A stretch of 64,000 bases of DNA. It comes from Eumeta japonica (lineage: Eukaryota; Arthropoda; Insecta; Lepidoptera; Psychidae). The notes beneath the pieces were generated by a model. The model did no database searches and was not told where the DNA came from. It worked only from the letters and a program-made list of their open reading frames with translations. How positions within the stretch are numbered: position 1 is the first letter of the stretch; every line of letters begins with the position of its first letter. Where the stretch lies: NCBI GenBank assembly GCA_005406025.1, contig BGZK01001298.1, positions 110,186 to 174,185 on the forward strand. The letters are read 5' to 3'. This document shows positions 1 to 10,169 of the stretch, one piece after another. Position numbers and translations under genes: made by a program.

Positions 1-2909
1 ATAAAAGTAAACTTCGTGCAACATTTTAAGTTTCAGTCGTCGTTTCGACTGTGACGAAATAAGTCAACCGGCTTCTTGTTTTAAAGTATAAGATAATCCA
101 ATTCAATTTATTATGGATAATCTAACACAATTTGTGTGATCGGATCTTTTGAATTTGGACAAAAGTTTATGGAACATGCTATGCGAATCATTATTTCTTT
201 TGTGAAGGAAGATTATAATGCGTGTGCATGCGCTCGCGCAGGCGGTCGTGAGCGTAGGCGTGGATTCCGGCGCGTTCGGTCGCGACGGTCGTGCGTTATT
301 ATGTCCCTGATTTATTGCATCGAATTCTCGTCGGCAATTAGTGCGTGCCTACCGAGCCGCGTTACGGCCGGTGTTTTAAACAAAAATTAGAGATTAAAGA
401 TTTATTTGAAAGTTGCGTTTAAATTAGTATCAATAGAGAAATTGAAATGTTTAAAAATAATTTCAGTCCGAAAATATTAGAACTTTTTCACCTAATCTAT
501 ATTTGTAAACAAAAATATTAATGTTAATTGAACAGTTATATATCGGGCTTTAACAGTAAATTAGTTTAATTTATAGCTAATCCAGGCCAATTTCAACCAG
601 AATAATGACTTGATTAGAGAACCACGCAGTTAATGTGATTTGTAAAGAGAAAAATCTTTGTAATCGGCTATTTCAAAATAAATTATAGAGCATTACTAAG
701 CTTACATAAAAATAAAGTCCAAAACCTAAAGACATTTTTTCCTTAGTATCAATTATAAAGTTAATATGTAATATTCAATGGAATTATGTTATTTTAACAG
801 TCCAATAATTTTATACTCTTATAATACAAATAAAACTAATACTAACGTCACTTAAAAGCTTTCTTATAGGCAGAACTTTATATTAGGAACTTTTTATTCA
901 GTGAATAGCGATAGCCGCGTTTAGTAGTTACTTTAGCACTATTGACTGCGACTTACAGGGCGCTAACTGGCTTGAGACTGCATCAATAAATGTTTTTCTA
1001 ACACCTTGCAGACTAACATATAAGTTATCGTTTCTGTAACAATGAAATAAAATAATGAGAAGAAATTTATGAGTCAGAAAAGGTTCTCCAAAAGCTTTCA
1101 AAGGATATGTGAAGTTTTCTATTCAATAAATCGTCCAGTGTGAATTATCACTTTTTATATTCATATTATTTTTATTAGTAAGAAATATAAAATTAACAAA
1201 AAGAGTGACACTCTTTTTGTTTATACATATAATAGTTTTTTAAAAGATTTTTTTTATATATCTGAGTACAAGTTAAATACACATAGAAAAAGATAAACAA
1301 CTTTCTATAGACATGACGAATTGAAATTAATTTCAGAAACAAGAATTCTTAAACTCGGTTTAAGCTTAGCGACGGAGTTGCTCGCGTCGCTCGCGGGAGC
1401 GGATTACAGGAGATTGCGTTTAATCGGCCACGGGGCGACGCCATTTGTAACGGCCGGTAATCCACTCGAACTTCGCTCGCAGTATTTCTAATACTCTATG
1501 GTGCATAAATCACTTAGATCGGACCATTTCGTATCTATACCATCGATTTGATTCGATAGACTCGAGAATAGGCCACTTTTCTGTTCGAGCTATGCGAACC
1601 GTTGTCTCTGTCAAGATGTAAAATTTATAGTTGACTACTTTTTACGTTGTCTTTGGATCTCAATGATTAGCGAACTGATTGTACGAGGTGGTCAGTAGTA
1701 TTCCCGTTGAAAAGAAATCTAGATACATATAGAATATTTTTTTTGGTTAAAATTTTTCGTTGTATAGTAAATAAATAAAGCTATTTGCTTCATGTTTTAG
1801 GCACCATGTTAAGCCATGGACCTCAAATGTACTTATCGCAATTGCGGCATAAGTTTTTAACGGTCTTGAACTCGCTTTAGAAAAGCATTTAAAGCTTAGA
1901 ATCCAAGCACTTCAATCTGAAATAAAAAATGCAGAGAATAATTTATTTAATAAAAGATATTGTTTTATTGAATTGTAATGACATTATGTTTGCAATGGAG
2001 TAAAGAATATCTGACACAATAGGAAATGACAGATTGTGATCATAAAACCGTCAACTGTAACAGCTTTACGAATAAAGCAATAATTAATTAGCAAATTTTT
2101 TTGTCATAGGATTTATTTCCAGATGAGGCTCTTATCACTGTAATAATAATTGCTATTCTATATAATCAATAAGTGCGTTCTACACGATTATTAGTTATGA
2201 AGCTAAATACGGAATACATTTTACCGTGAAGAGGAACAACAACGGACTATAAATAAATATAAACTATAAATAAATGTATACTATACATGAATATGGATTA
2301 TAAATAAATATGGTTCTAAATTAGATCTAGAATAAAATGGTAAAGCGGAAGACCTAAACAATGCAAAGTCCAAGTGCTTAGACAGTCATATTTTGTATTT
2401 GAACAATGATTTTTAACATATATGTCAGTGTTTGGTATGGATCTTCTTCTAGTAGAAAATACTAAGTCACAGTTCTCACGCTTTTCCATATTCTGGTGAA
2501 CCATTTTCGAGTATTCACGTTTCATCACAAAGATTTTATTGACAGTTAAAGAGGCTGAGAGTTGATTTTCAATTTATTCATTGAATCCGAAAAATACTCA
2601 GTGATTCTGATTAGGATGTATGCGCCGGGTCACTGTGTTTGTTTTTTGCATGCAGTTTAGATTTCCAGTGGCCATTCCTTCCCATACTACCCTCCGCACG
2701 TAACTTTGATACCGCCCGCTACTTGAGCGATAATGGTCAACCGCACCGGACACAGACACGTCCGCACCGTGTAATTTAAATCTAAACGCTTATACATTGT
2801 GCTCCAGGATCGTACCGAATGATCTAATCTAAATTGCATGTCGAATTCATCGCTGTACTTGGCCGCATATACAGTCCACTTAAAAAATAATATATATCCT
2901 CAAAAAAAG
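1..2909. other. AT-rich non-coding spacer
   Basis: No coding exon, RNA gene or recognisable transposon is visible. Two GC-rich islands stand out from the AT-rich background: about 225-370 (CpG-rich, with CGCGTTCGGTCGCGACGG) and about 1360-1470 (with GGATTACAGG, GGCCACGGGGCGACG and AACGGCCGGTAATCC). They may be regulatory. Around 2249-2312 the words ATAAATAAATAT and CTATAAATAAAT recur as a short decayed tandem stretch. A milder GC-rich stretch lies at 2620-2780. Long open frames here use unlike codons and match nothing I know, so they are treated as chance. Confidence 0.6.
1195..1221. repeat. Perfect short palindrome, 13-bp arms
   Basis: AACAAAAAGAGTG is followed, after one base, by its exact reverse complement CACTCTTTTTGTT. 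In DNA it could form a cruciform, and transcripts from either strand would form a tight hairpin. No terminator or transposon end is evident next to it. Confidence 0.8.
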
Positions 2910-3004
2910 GGAGTGGTGATAATTCCTTACGTGCCGTCTCGCCCTTGCGAGACAATATTTGCCACTCCATAAGGTTTTGCATTAGCCTGTGTCGCTTCAC
3001 AGGC
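2910..3004. other. Multi-hairpin segment, possible structured RNA
   Basis: Three nested or adjacent stems lie in 95 bases. An outer stem pairs GGAGTGG (2910-2916) with CCACTCC (2962-2968). Inside it GTCTCGC (2936-2942) pairs with GCGAGAC (2947-2953) around a 4-base loop. Just downstream GCCTGTG (2985-2991) pairs with CACAGGC (2998-3004) around a 6-base loop. All three are perfect 7-bp stems in AT-rich surroundings. No known RNA family is recognised. A small non-coding RNA or a transposon-derived fold are both possible; the strand is not known. Confidence 0.35.
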
Positions 3005-3989
3005 GAATTTCCTATATATTAGTCAATACGGCTATTGACATCGACCTTTTCTATACGTTATCTGTTATTGGTATTCACATTTACCAATTCTCAAAGAATA
3101 ATATCGTGTTATATTGTTTGAATATTTTGATGTCTTAGTCTTTTAAGACACGTGTGATGTGTGTTTGTATGAGACATTGAAACACTAAGTATTAGATAGA
3201 ATCCCAGCCCCTCTTACTTTGAAAGTCGTTTAATTCCCTCCCAGTATCGTGTCATCACTTGCATAGTGTTCTCATAATATCAATTTATCTTTCTTATATT
3301 GTGGCGCATCAATTAAACAACTCGTTGTATACGGTTGGACGAATCATCATCTTTCCATACACGCTAAATAAATATAAGGACATGGTATATTCGTATACGG
3401 TGAACGATGCATGATACAGGTATACCATACGCCACACGCACACCCAACTATATTTTTACTACAGCGCTCCGCATTTACGCAGCCATAATCCACGCCAGAA
3501 TAAGACGTTATCTGAGGTAATCTTTGCGGTACAACTGTGAATCGGTGACTCTATTGCTATCTATGCTAATTTTGTATGCTTCAAATAATTATAATTATAT
3601 TCGCATATTATGTCAATGTTTGTATATTAGAAATTGTTGACAACAACAAATAAATGCGTGAAAGATTTAATTTCTCCGACTACCTTTAGATACCTAATAT
3701 CTATAATCCGAATTTTGAACTTTAACCGGTCTTTCTAAAATAATACGTATTTTTAAGTTTAAGAGCGACGTTTTCGTATCTATTTACATCTAGTAAGTTG
3801 CGCATAATAAGTTGCGTAATTCAATGTACGATACTTGACGATTCCATAAAATATAAGTACATATTCTTTAAAGTATGGAATAAAACCATTTCATACTAAT
3901 CACATTTTAACATCTAAGTAATTAAAAAACCAATAAAATTTATAGGAGCGGTCTTAATACAAGCCCAATCTCTCAATTCTGTGGGTTAT

Positions 3990-4210
3990 TACGCCGCCGT
4001 TCGGGTTCCAAATCATAAAATTCTCTTTTCAACTAGTGATTTATCAGGCCTCCAGTTTTCTCTCCCCTCGCTCTCAAGACGAATATCCGGCTCGTCCGAT
4101 ATCGACGCGCGGGAGGAAATCTTAATCCAATACGCGGTGACAGCGAATGATTTATGCCGGCGGAAGTGATCACGCCGCAAAGATCAGCACGAGGAGCAGA
4201 CGAGATGGTC
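3990..4210. promoter_or_regulatory. GC-rich island, candidate conserved regulatory block
   Basis: This stretch is sharply richer in G+C and CpG than its flanks, with words such as CCGGCTCGTCCGATATCGACG, GCGAATGATTTATG and GTGATCACGCCGC. It has an open frame of 62 codons, but that frame shows no recognisable domain and has no obvious exon borders. A cis-regulatory element is the preferred reading, by inference from base composition alone. Confidence 0.3.
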
Positions 4211-4654
4211 GAGAGACGTTTGCCTACTTATCTGATGTAAAAATTGAATCAAACGGCTCCCGTATCTGTAGCTCCATTCGAAAGCGAAACAGGTAAAATA
4301 TCTAGTGACGTCAGAAACTACTCTTACACTATAAATTTAAATCTATTAGAGAATATTCTAAATAAAGCAACGATGAATAATTAATTTTCTAATAATTACA
4401 AATTTGTATCTTAGTAATGTACCTTACATGATACATTCATAACATTATTTCTATTGTCCGTTTCTTCAATAATATAATGAAATCCCGTAGCGGGTATTAT
4501 AAAAAACGTTTGCACTTATCTAAACCTGTATTTTTCTATATCCCATTTCATTGTTGAGTGTTAATCGCTCTGTCGTTAAGGCTAGCTTCCCACAAGTTTT
4601 ATATAAGACCAGTTTACTGCCCGCGTCTTCGCTTGCATGGAGATAGAATGAATG

Positions 4655-4800
4655 CGTTTCCTTCATCTATTGATATTAATTCGAATTATGGATCGGCTTA
4701 CAATTCTGATCATGGCACTCAACCTGATAGCGATTCTGGTCATTTATCGATTCCAGTCCCAGTTCCATACTCCAATATGACGCTGTTCAGCTCCTCATCT
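4655..4800. repeat. Degenerate GATTCC/GGTTCC-type word array
   Basis: The words GATTCTGGTC, CGATTCCAGTCCCAGTTCC, CAATTCTGATC and AACCTGATAGCGATTCTGG crowd together, like a decayed hexamer repeat of the GATTCC/GGTTCC type in pyrimidine orientation. The same vocabulary recurs at 9165-9350, 48455-48930, 50105-50260, 51105-51200 and 53605-53670. The 100-codon open frame across it is attributed to this simple-sequence character. Confidence 0.45.
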
Positions 4801-5140
4801 TGCATTCAATTTTTTCGGATTTCGATATCTTGTACGAAAATCAATTATTCGGTAATTTGAACGAAGGCGGGTCAAATGTGAGTATCAAAATAAAGTACAG
4901 GCGGAGCCAATGTAGATTTCTATGCATGAAATAATTTTTAGAATCAATGTAGTAGTTCGTATCGATGGTACAAATACGCGTCCCTGACTTGTCCCGGACG
5001 AAGTCAGGGACAAATCCTTGTAGTAGGTCCACAAAAACACGCGTATTAATACGTTTATATTAATACGTTTTTTTAAAAAATCAATATTGATCGGTCAATA
5101 AGTTTAGGAGATTTGCGATTTTCAACAAACGAACATAATT

Positions 5141-5215
<75 letters not shown>

Positions 5216-5234
5216 GTATATATGTATGTATATG
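5141..5234. repeat. (TA)n(TG)n(CG)n compound microsatellite
   Basis: Every step for 94 bases alternates pyrimidine and purine: a TA run, then a long TG run, CGCGCGCG, a short TG run and TATATGTATGTATATG. Such uninterrupted alternation is the classic sequence class for left-handed Z-DNA. Frames read through it on both strands are artefacts. Confidence 0.95.
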
Positions 5235-5589
5235 GAGAGAGTAGTAATTAAAGCAGTCCCCAGTGCGGTTTGTGGTTGCCAACGAGCGACGTCACCGATG
5301 GAACGACAGAATCCTTATTACGAGGACGATGGCGCTGGAAGTTCTCGAGACATAGAGAGTAGTTTTCTGCCGTGGACGATGACCTGTGTCCTCGGAATTA
5401 CAGTGCTTTTGGATTTCCAATCTTTGAACTCTTACTCAGTAAACGAATGGCAAATTGTCAACAGTTGTTTTTTTTAATAATCTTTCCCTCAAAGCGACCG
5501 TAAACTGATTACGATGTACAAGTATTGAAGAACAGTGCCGATACCTATCCGTAAAATCATTCTTGACGATTCAAGCAGTTAAATAAACC

Positions 5590-5890
5590 TACTGAGCTCC
5601 TTCCGTACGTCCGGTCTCAGCTTGTCCTCGAAGGACGATATCCCTAATTAACCCCGCCCCTCCTCGCCGAGTAGGTACCTCAGTCGCGGAACAGTTTAGT
5701 GCCTACCGTTTTTCTATCAGCAATATTCGACACGCGCGTCACAGCGCTCAATCCACTCAGAGGCGCCGGCCGCACCTGAGCGCGCAATCGCATTACGTAC
5801 ACTCGCCGCGCACGGCCGGGAACTAACCGAAATAGTGGGCGCAGCTGGGTGTGTGTATGTACGACGCCCGGAATGGATGAAGGCGTGCGG
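5590..5890. promoter_or_regulatory. GC-rich island, candidate regulatory block
   Basis: This is a CpG-rich block with GAGGCGCCGGCCGCACCTGAGCGCGCAATCG-type sequence, including an E-box CACCTG and the word GCAGCTGG. It sits between AT-rich flanks, has no splice-bounded coding frame and matches no transposon I know. Regulatory function is inferred only. Confidence 0.3.
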
Positions 5891-6469
5891 TGTTTAAGGG
5901 AAATAATGAAAAAGGGAGAAGTAGCGATTAATATAATAATTAATATAATAAATAATTGATTTAGATACACGGGTACTGTGCAGTAGAGACGGATCGTAGA
6001 TAATTTCTCATTTATCCTTTTTTTTCACTCATCTAACGCTCTGACTGCATTCGAATTTATTTGGAAGTCAACGTGCATTATGTGATATATTTTTGTCCTG
6101 TGCTTTGAAGGCCTACGACGTATTTTATCTATGCTTAGATTCTAGCGAAAACATATTAATAATAATTCGGAATTAGAAGCCGGTATAAGAGAAACAGAAC
6201 ACATCGGATTTGTTGACGCTCAAATTGGGGCTCTTTTATTATCATACAATGTATACTACATTTGTAAACTTTACTAGATCGAGTCTTGTTTTCTTTAAAA
6301 CTACTTTTTTAATGACACATGGAATATTGAATTGCGAAAATAAATTTCAAAGATGAAACGAAGGGCTATGAAGGAAGCAAAGAATTCAAACAGTTTATTT
6401 TCATGATATTATAGAACATAGATATGTATTTAGAATAAATAATTTATGTGTGAGTAAAATCCCACATAA
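5891..6469. other. AT-rich spacer
   Basis: I see no gene, transposon end or structured repeat here, only AT-rich sequence with short homopolymer runs. Confidence 0.6.
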
Positions 6470-6910
6470 GCCAACTGCGCCGTTGTCGCTTCGCGGAGTT
6501 CGCGCCGCGCGTTATTTATGAACAGTCACCGAGCTATGTAATAATCTGAGGAAGGATTTAATTTGTCGGACTGATTTCAGGGAGTGCGAGCGGGACGCGG
6601 GCCCGCGCGCGGCGTGGGTGCGGGAGAGGGACGGCGGCGCGTGAAGCCGTGAAAATCGTTAGCGGTCCCGGCAGACGGCGGCAATAGAAAATCGTGGCCC
6701 GGGGAATGTAGATTTATATTCGGGGCCTTTTTCTGGGCGCGTAAATAAGGGAAAGGATTTGTTGTGTGAAGTTAGGCCGTGGTTTTGGGCGCCCGCGCCC
6801 GCCGTCGATTTGTCTTCGCGAACATCCACCGGGCGCCGGTGCGCGTGCACACCCGTGAAATGCATTCGGAACGGCAGGGCATTATCGCGTCGCTAAGTGG
6901 ACGCCGTGAA
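6470..6910. promoter_or_regulatory. Long CpG-rich island, candidate enhancer or promoter
   Basis: This is one of the longest GC-rich blocks in the window, especially 6590-6680 (GCGGGCCCGCGCGCGGCG) and 6770-6850 (GGGCGCCCGCGCCCGCCG). AT-rich words that could bind homeodomain or forkhead proteins are interspersed (GTTATTTATGA, GCGTAAATAAGG). Frames on the minus strand across it are short, overlapping and composed of arginine and proline runs, as expected from base composition. A distal promoter or enhancer is plausible but unproven. Confidence 0.35.
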
Positions 6911-7095
6911 ATATGTGCGTAGCAGTCTAAAAAAACTGTAATTAACTGTATAGAGTTCAAAAACAACCGGTAATATTAAATTGTAATTTTCAGCTGTTTA
7001 AAACGAAACGTTACCTTGACGAACTCATGTTATTCAAATTAGGGTACTTGACGTAATACTTATTTGAAATAATCCATATATTACCATAATTCTAA

Positions 7096-7578
7096 ACGCT
7101 TGCCTGCAACATGCATTAACATGCAGCATGCAACCCACCGCTGACCCTCGAATCTGCCTCTCCACTACGAATCTCTATCCAAATGATTGAATATTGATTC
7201 CAGAGGATTGACAGATATCGAACACCTAAGCAAGTGTTATTTATTATTATAATTATCTAATTCCGCCAACTATTAAATTGTTTAGTTCTACGTACGTTTC
7301 ATGCCAACAAGGCACATCTTCAGGAAATTGCCGACAGTCACATCCACCAGGGTGCAAGGAGCGTTAAAACAACCAACACAACCTCGTTAGACAGGCCGCT
7401 GTCATGCAATGGTCAAGAGCGACGAAACATTATTAAGACAGCCACAGATCACCACCGATAGACATGCTTGTCAAATGTCACAGACTAACCATCACCAACA
7501 TTACCCAAGTAGTTACAGGCAAGCGTCCAATAATGGCAATTTGTAAACGTCAATTTGGTCGTTGAGCATATTATTATT
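7096..7578 (-). repeat. Left inverted arm (LTR-like) of the Penelope-like element
   Basis: Read on the minus strand this arm holds the last 24 or so codons of the element's protein (reading HKDNNNMLNDQ... to DACL, stop at 7513-7515), followed by a 3' untranslated stretch. It is the reverse complement of 7947-8430. It starts with ACGCTTGCCTG, and ACAGGCAAGCGT recurs inverted at 7515-7526, so each arm has its own short inverted words. Confidence 0.85.
7284..7335 (-). ncRNA. Hammerhead-ribozyme-like core, left arm
   Basis: On the minus strand CTGAAGA (7317-7323) fits the hammerhead core box CUGANGA. After it come a short hairpin (TGCC paired with GGCA) and GAAAC (7296-7300), the second core box, then CGTACGTA, which could serve as a minimal stem III and cleavage site. 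One extra base after CTGAAGA and a weak stem I make it imperfect. Hammerhead motifs are known from the LTR-like parts of Penelope-like elements, which supports the reading. Whether it cleaves is unknown. Confidence 0.45.
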
Positions 7579-7890
7579 ATCTTTATGTTTTAAAATTTCG
7601 AAGGATTCCAAAACATTCAAACGTAACCCTTCTCACACACATGCAAGACATCGAATTTGTGATCATTATTGCTTATGACCGGTTTCTAATAGATGTTTAG
7701 CAAAATGGGATCTGTCTGATTTATTATTTTAAAGGCCGAAATATGTTCTTTATATCTTTTTTCAAAGCAACGTCCGGTTTGTCCTATATATATTGATTTA
7801 CAGTCATCACAAGTTAATTTATAAATTCCAGATTTTTTATTATTGTGTAATTTATCTTTATTGTTACATAAAGTTTTCAAATTATTATTT
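7513..7890 (-). pseudogene. GIY-YIG endonuclease remnant of a Penelope-like protein
   Basis: The open piece at 7686-7880 has the GIY motif in KSGIYKLTCDDCKS and the YIG motif in IYIGQTGRCFEKRYKEH, with the conserved Arg, Lys and His that follow. After a frame break the minus strand continues with FAKHLLETGHK, then, after another break, ESFEILKHKDNNN, and ends in DACL with a stop at 7513-7515. In intact elements this domain lies at the C-terminus after the reverse transcriptase and nicks the target. Here the RT is gone, an in-frame stop lies directly upstream, and there are at least two frame breaks, so it is dead. There is no proper ATG; the piece opens at a TTG. Confidence 0.8.
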
Positions 7891-7946
7891 GTTTTAAAGT
7901 ATTATAAAGAAAAGTATCTATCCAACACAATCTAAAGATCAAAAGA

Positions 7947-8430
7947 ATAATAATATGCTCAACGACCAAATTGACGTTTACAAATTGCCATTATTGGACG
8001 CTTGCCTGTAACTACTTGGGTAATGTTGGTGATGGTTAGTCTGTGACATTTGACAAGCATGTCTATCGGTGGTGATCTGTGGCTGTCTTAATAATGTTTT
8101 CGTCGCTCTTTGACCATTGCATGACAGCGGCCTGTCTAACGAGGTTGTGTTGGTTGTTTTAACGCTCCTTGCACCCTGGTGGATGTGACTGTCGGCAATT
8201 TCCTGAAGATGTGCCTTGTTGGCATGAAACGTACGTAGAACTAAACAATTTAATAGTTGGCGGAATTAGATAATTATAATAATAAATAACACTTGCTTAG
8301 GTGTTCGATATCTGTCAATCCTCTGGAATCAATATTCAATCATTTGGATAGAGATTCGTAGTGGAGAGGCAGATTCGAGGGTCAGCGGTGGGTTGCATGC
8401 TGCATGTTAATGCATGTTGCAGGCAAGCGT
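7947..8430 (+). repeat. Right inverted arm (LTR-like) of the Penelope-like element
   Basis: This is the reverse complement of 7096-7578, with only two visible 1-base indels (runs of A near the CGACG word at about 8100-8113). It also repeats the end of the protein frame on the plus strand (ATGCTCAACGACC... to CTGTAA, near 7953-8012), so the inversion includes coding sequence and not just the untranslated end. Confidence 0.85.
8196..8247 (+). ncRNA. Hammerhead-ribozyme-like core, right arm
   Basis: This is the same motif as in the left arm, on the opposite strand: CTGAAGA at 8203-8209, a hairpin with TGCC (8212-8215) paired to GGCA (8221-8224) around TTGTT, then GAAAC at 8226-8230 and CGTACGTA. 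Bases upstream (ATTTC) and downstream (GAACT) could form a short imperfect stem I. The extra base at 8210 departs from the consensus. Because the two arms point apart, an RNA across the element would carry the motif in one sense only. Confidence 0.45.
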
Positions 8431-8482
8431 CTACTATGGATTTCCGCGAATTAACACCTCATACAATACAATAATTCTAAAC

Positions 8483-9164
8483 AACTAACAATTATTGAAA
8501 TAATATTATAATAAACAAAGTATGTGTTTTTTATATATTATTATTTCAATTCAATTCAATCCTATAGGTTATCAGGCATATATTGTTACTACCTCATTTT
8601 TTATCGCAAATCAATATTATTTACAAAGGTCGTCGACCGTAGACAATTGATCGCTGAGCTGTCATTGCAGCGTTTGGTGTTACTGTATTCAGAAATTAAT
8701 CGATTCAAATCAGCGATATTATACGGAAATTTATAATTGATATAAAATCGATATTGGATCGATGTCACGCTATTCAGGCAACACTGTCAAGACATCGCAA
8801 TATATGCGACGTAATTTTAATTATATGAGAAACTAGAAAATGCTTTGTTCCATATCAGCAACAGATTTGATTTTGGATATTTTTGTAATTTTTTGACTAA
8901 TTTTGATTGATAAAATTTCGAAGATTTGATCATATTATGTAGGTAGAAGTACGCTGTGAGTTATTCTTTCTAAAAATCACGTTGGGTCGCATCCGCGTGG
9001 GTGACACGTCTTTGTACAAAAATGGGTCAAGTCAATAACATTTATAACTTAGGCATAGTTACATTATAAATTTTAATTACATTATAAAATTATTTAAAAA
9101 TATGTTTCCTAGTCGGGGTGTTTCAATTTTTTCAGTATAATAAACATTACGTTGTATATATTAT
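8483..9164. other. AT-rich spacer
   Basis: There is no gene or recognisable mobile element here. Short ATCGAT-type words occur near 8740-8765 without forming an array. Confidence 0.6.
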
Positions 9165-9350
9165 AGTCATAATCCCGATATCGGTCCCATTTTCAATTCC
9201 ATATCAGAAGGATCCGTATTATTACACCGAAAACACGCTTAATGCGCTACTTTTTATATTATGAAACATCTCATTTATGCTCTTGATCCTGTTACCGATC
9301 CTGCTTGTGATTCTAATCCCAAACTTATCTTGAACTTGAACATTGTTGTT
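9165..9350. repeat. Degenerate GATCC/GGTCCC-type word array
   Basis: AATCCCGATATCGGTCCC, CAATTCC, GGATCC, TTGATCCTGTTACCGATCC and GATTCTAATCCC cluster in pyrimidine orientation. This is the same degenerate vocabulary as at 4655-4800 and 50105-50260. Confidence 0.4.
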
Positions 9351-9987
9351 ATCGATAGTCAATTAGCATAAATAAAGAATTCGTTCTACGATAACGCAAG
9401 CGAAGCCGCGCGAAAAAGTTAGTATCTATCAATTAATTATAGCCTAATATTTTTCTAATGTATAAGTGATATTACAGTAAAGTTTCAGCAGTCAAAACGT
9501 GACTGAGCAAAAAACATACAAATATAATTATTTTCTCATTTATGATATTAGAAGAATACAAAAACTATTATAAATGTAAGGGATAGACAGCTATGTGTGT
9601 GCTAACAAAGAGTACACATTGGAATAGAGAGATCATCAAGTTTTGTTGCTGAGATACACTAATTTCCTTTTTCTATAAGGTAATAAAATTTCTCAAAAAT
9701 CATTGAAAATAAAGAAAACTCTAAGTACAAAATCATAATAGGCATGATGACAGATTTTGAAAGACATTTTTATTATGTTCTTAAGCATCTACTATTTCCA
9801 AAAAATATAGATTACTTTTGTAATAAAGGTTTTTTTTTTTTAAATAAATTCTGTTTTAATTATGTTTATAAATTAGCGCCAAAACGGTGCCTGGTGTCAT
9901 GGCGTCTGCTCGTGACGCCACGTCTATGTATTTGGATTGTAAACACTGGGGAGTCAAAGCAACAAATCAGATATATTTTATTTAGAG

Positions 9988-10169
9988 ATGAATTCGACAG
10001 TGTACAAGTGGTGTGCGGTTCCTCAGTGCGTTAATACGTCATTAAATAACCCCTAACAAATTGTTTGTTTACGTACCACTTAACAACATAATAAGGTAAA
10101 AGTGGTTTAATGCACGGCGAGATCCAGAAGTCATAAACCTAAATTTTTTTCTGTGAAGATCATTTTGAG
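9988..10169 (+). pseudogene. Broken THAP zinc-finger exon
   Basis: From ATG at 9988 the frame reads MNSTVYKWCAVPQCVNTS, which carries the Cys-x4-Cys start of a THAP domain (C2CH zinc finger that binds DNA). A frame break and stop follow at about 10054. In the next frame PNKLFVYVPLNN, then KWFNARRDPE, continue the domain (the LF-x-x-P and R-x-x-W-type positions), with an internal stop. A further shift gives FFCEDHFE, the last Cys and His ligands. GTAAGT begins at 10170, a consensus splice donor where such an exon would end. Three breaks make it non-functional. THAP domains occur in P-element-like transposases and in host regulators; which source this came from cannot be told. Confidence 0.7.

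Larger units (their letters stand above)
7086..8482 (-). mobile_element. 5'-truncated Penelope-like retroelement with inverted arms
   Basis: Two nearly identical inverted arms (7096-7578 and 7947-8430) flank a short core carrying a GIY-YIG endonuclease remnant read on the minus strand. This matches the known layout of Penelope-like elements, which use an RT plus GIY-YIG endonuclease and often end in inverted LTR-like repeats. The RT domain is absent. The right side carries about 40 extra bases (8431-8470), like the one-sided tail known for such elements. ATAATTCTAAAC occurs at 7086-7097 and again at 8471-8482, a plausible 12-bp target-site duplication. The arms differ by only two visible 1-base indels, so the insertion or its rearrangement is young. 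Confidence 0.75.

Noticed and set aside
136..390. 84-codon open frame at the window start
   Set aside because: It lies over a CpG-rich island, reads as arginine and cysteine-rich low-information protein, and has no domain or splice context.
5073..5477. Open frames on both strands over the TA/TG/CG tract
   Set aside because: Alternating dinucleotides give stop-free YIYI and CVCV runs. This is a known artefact.
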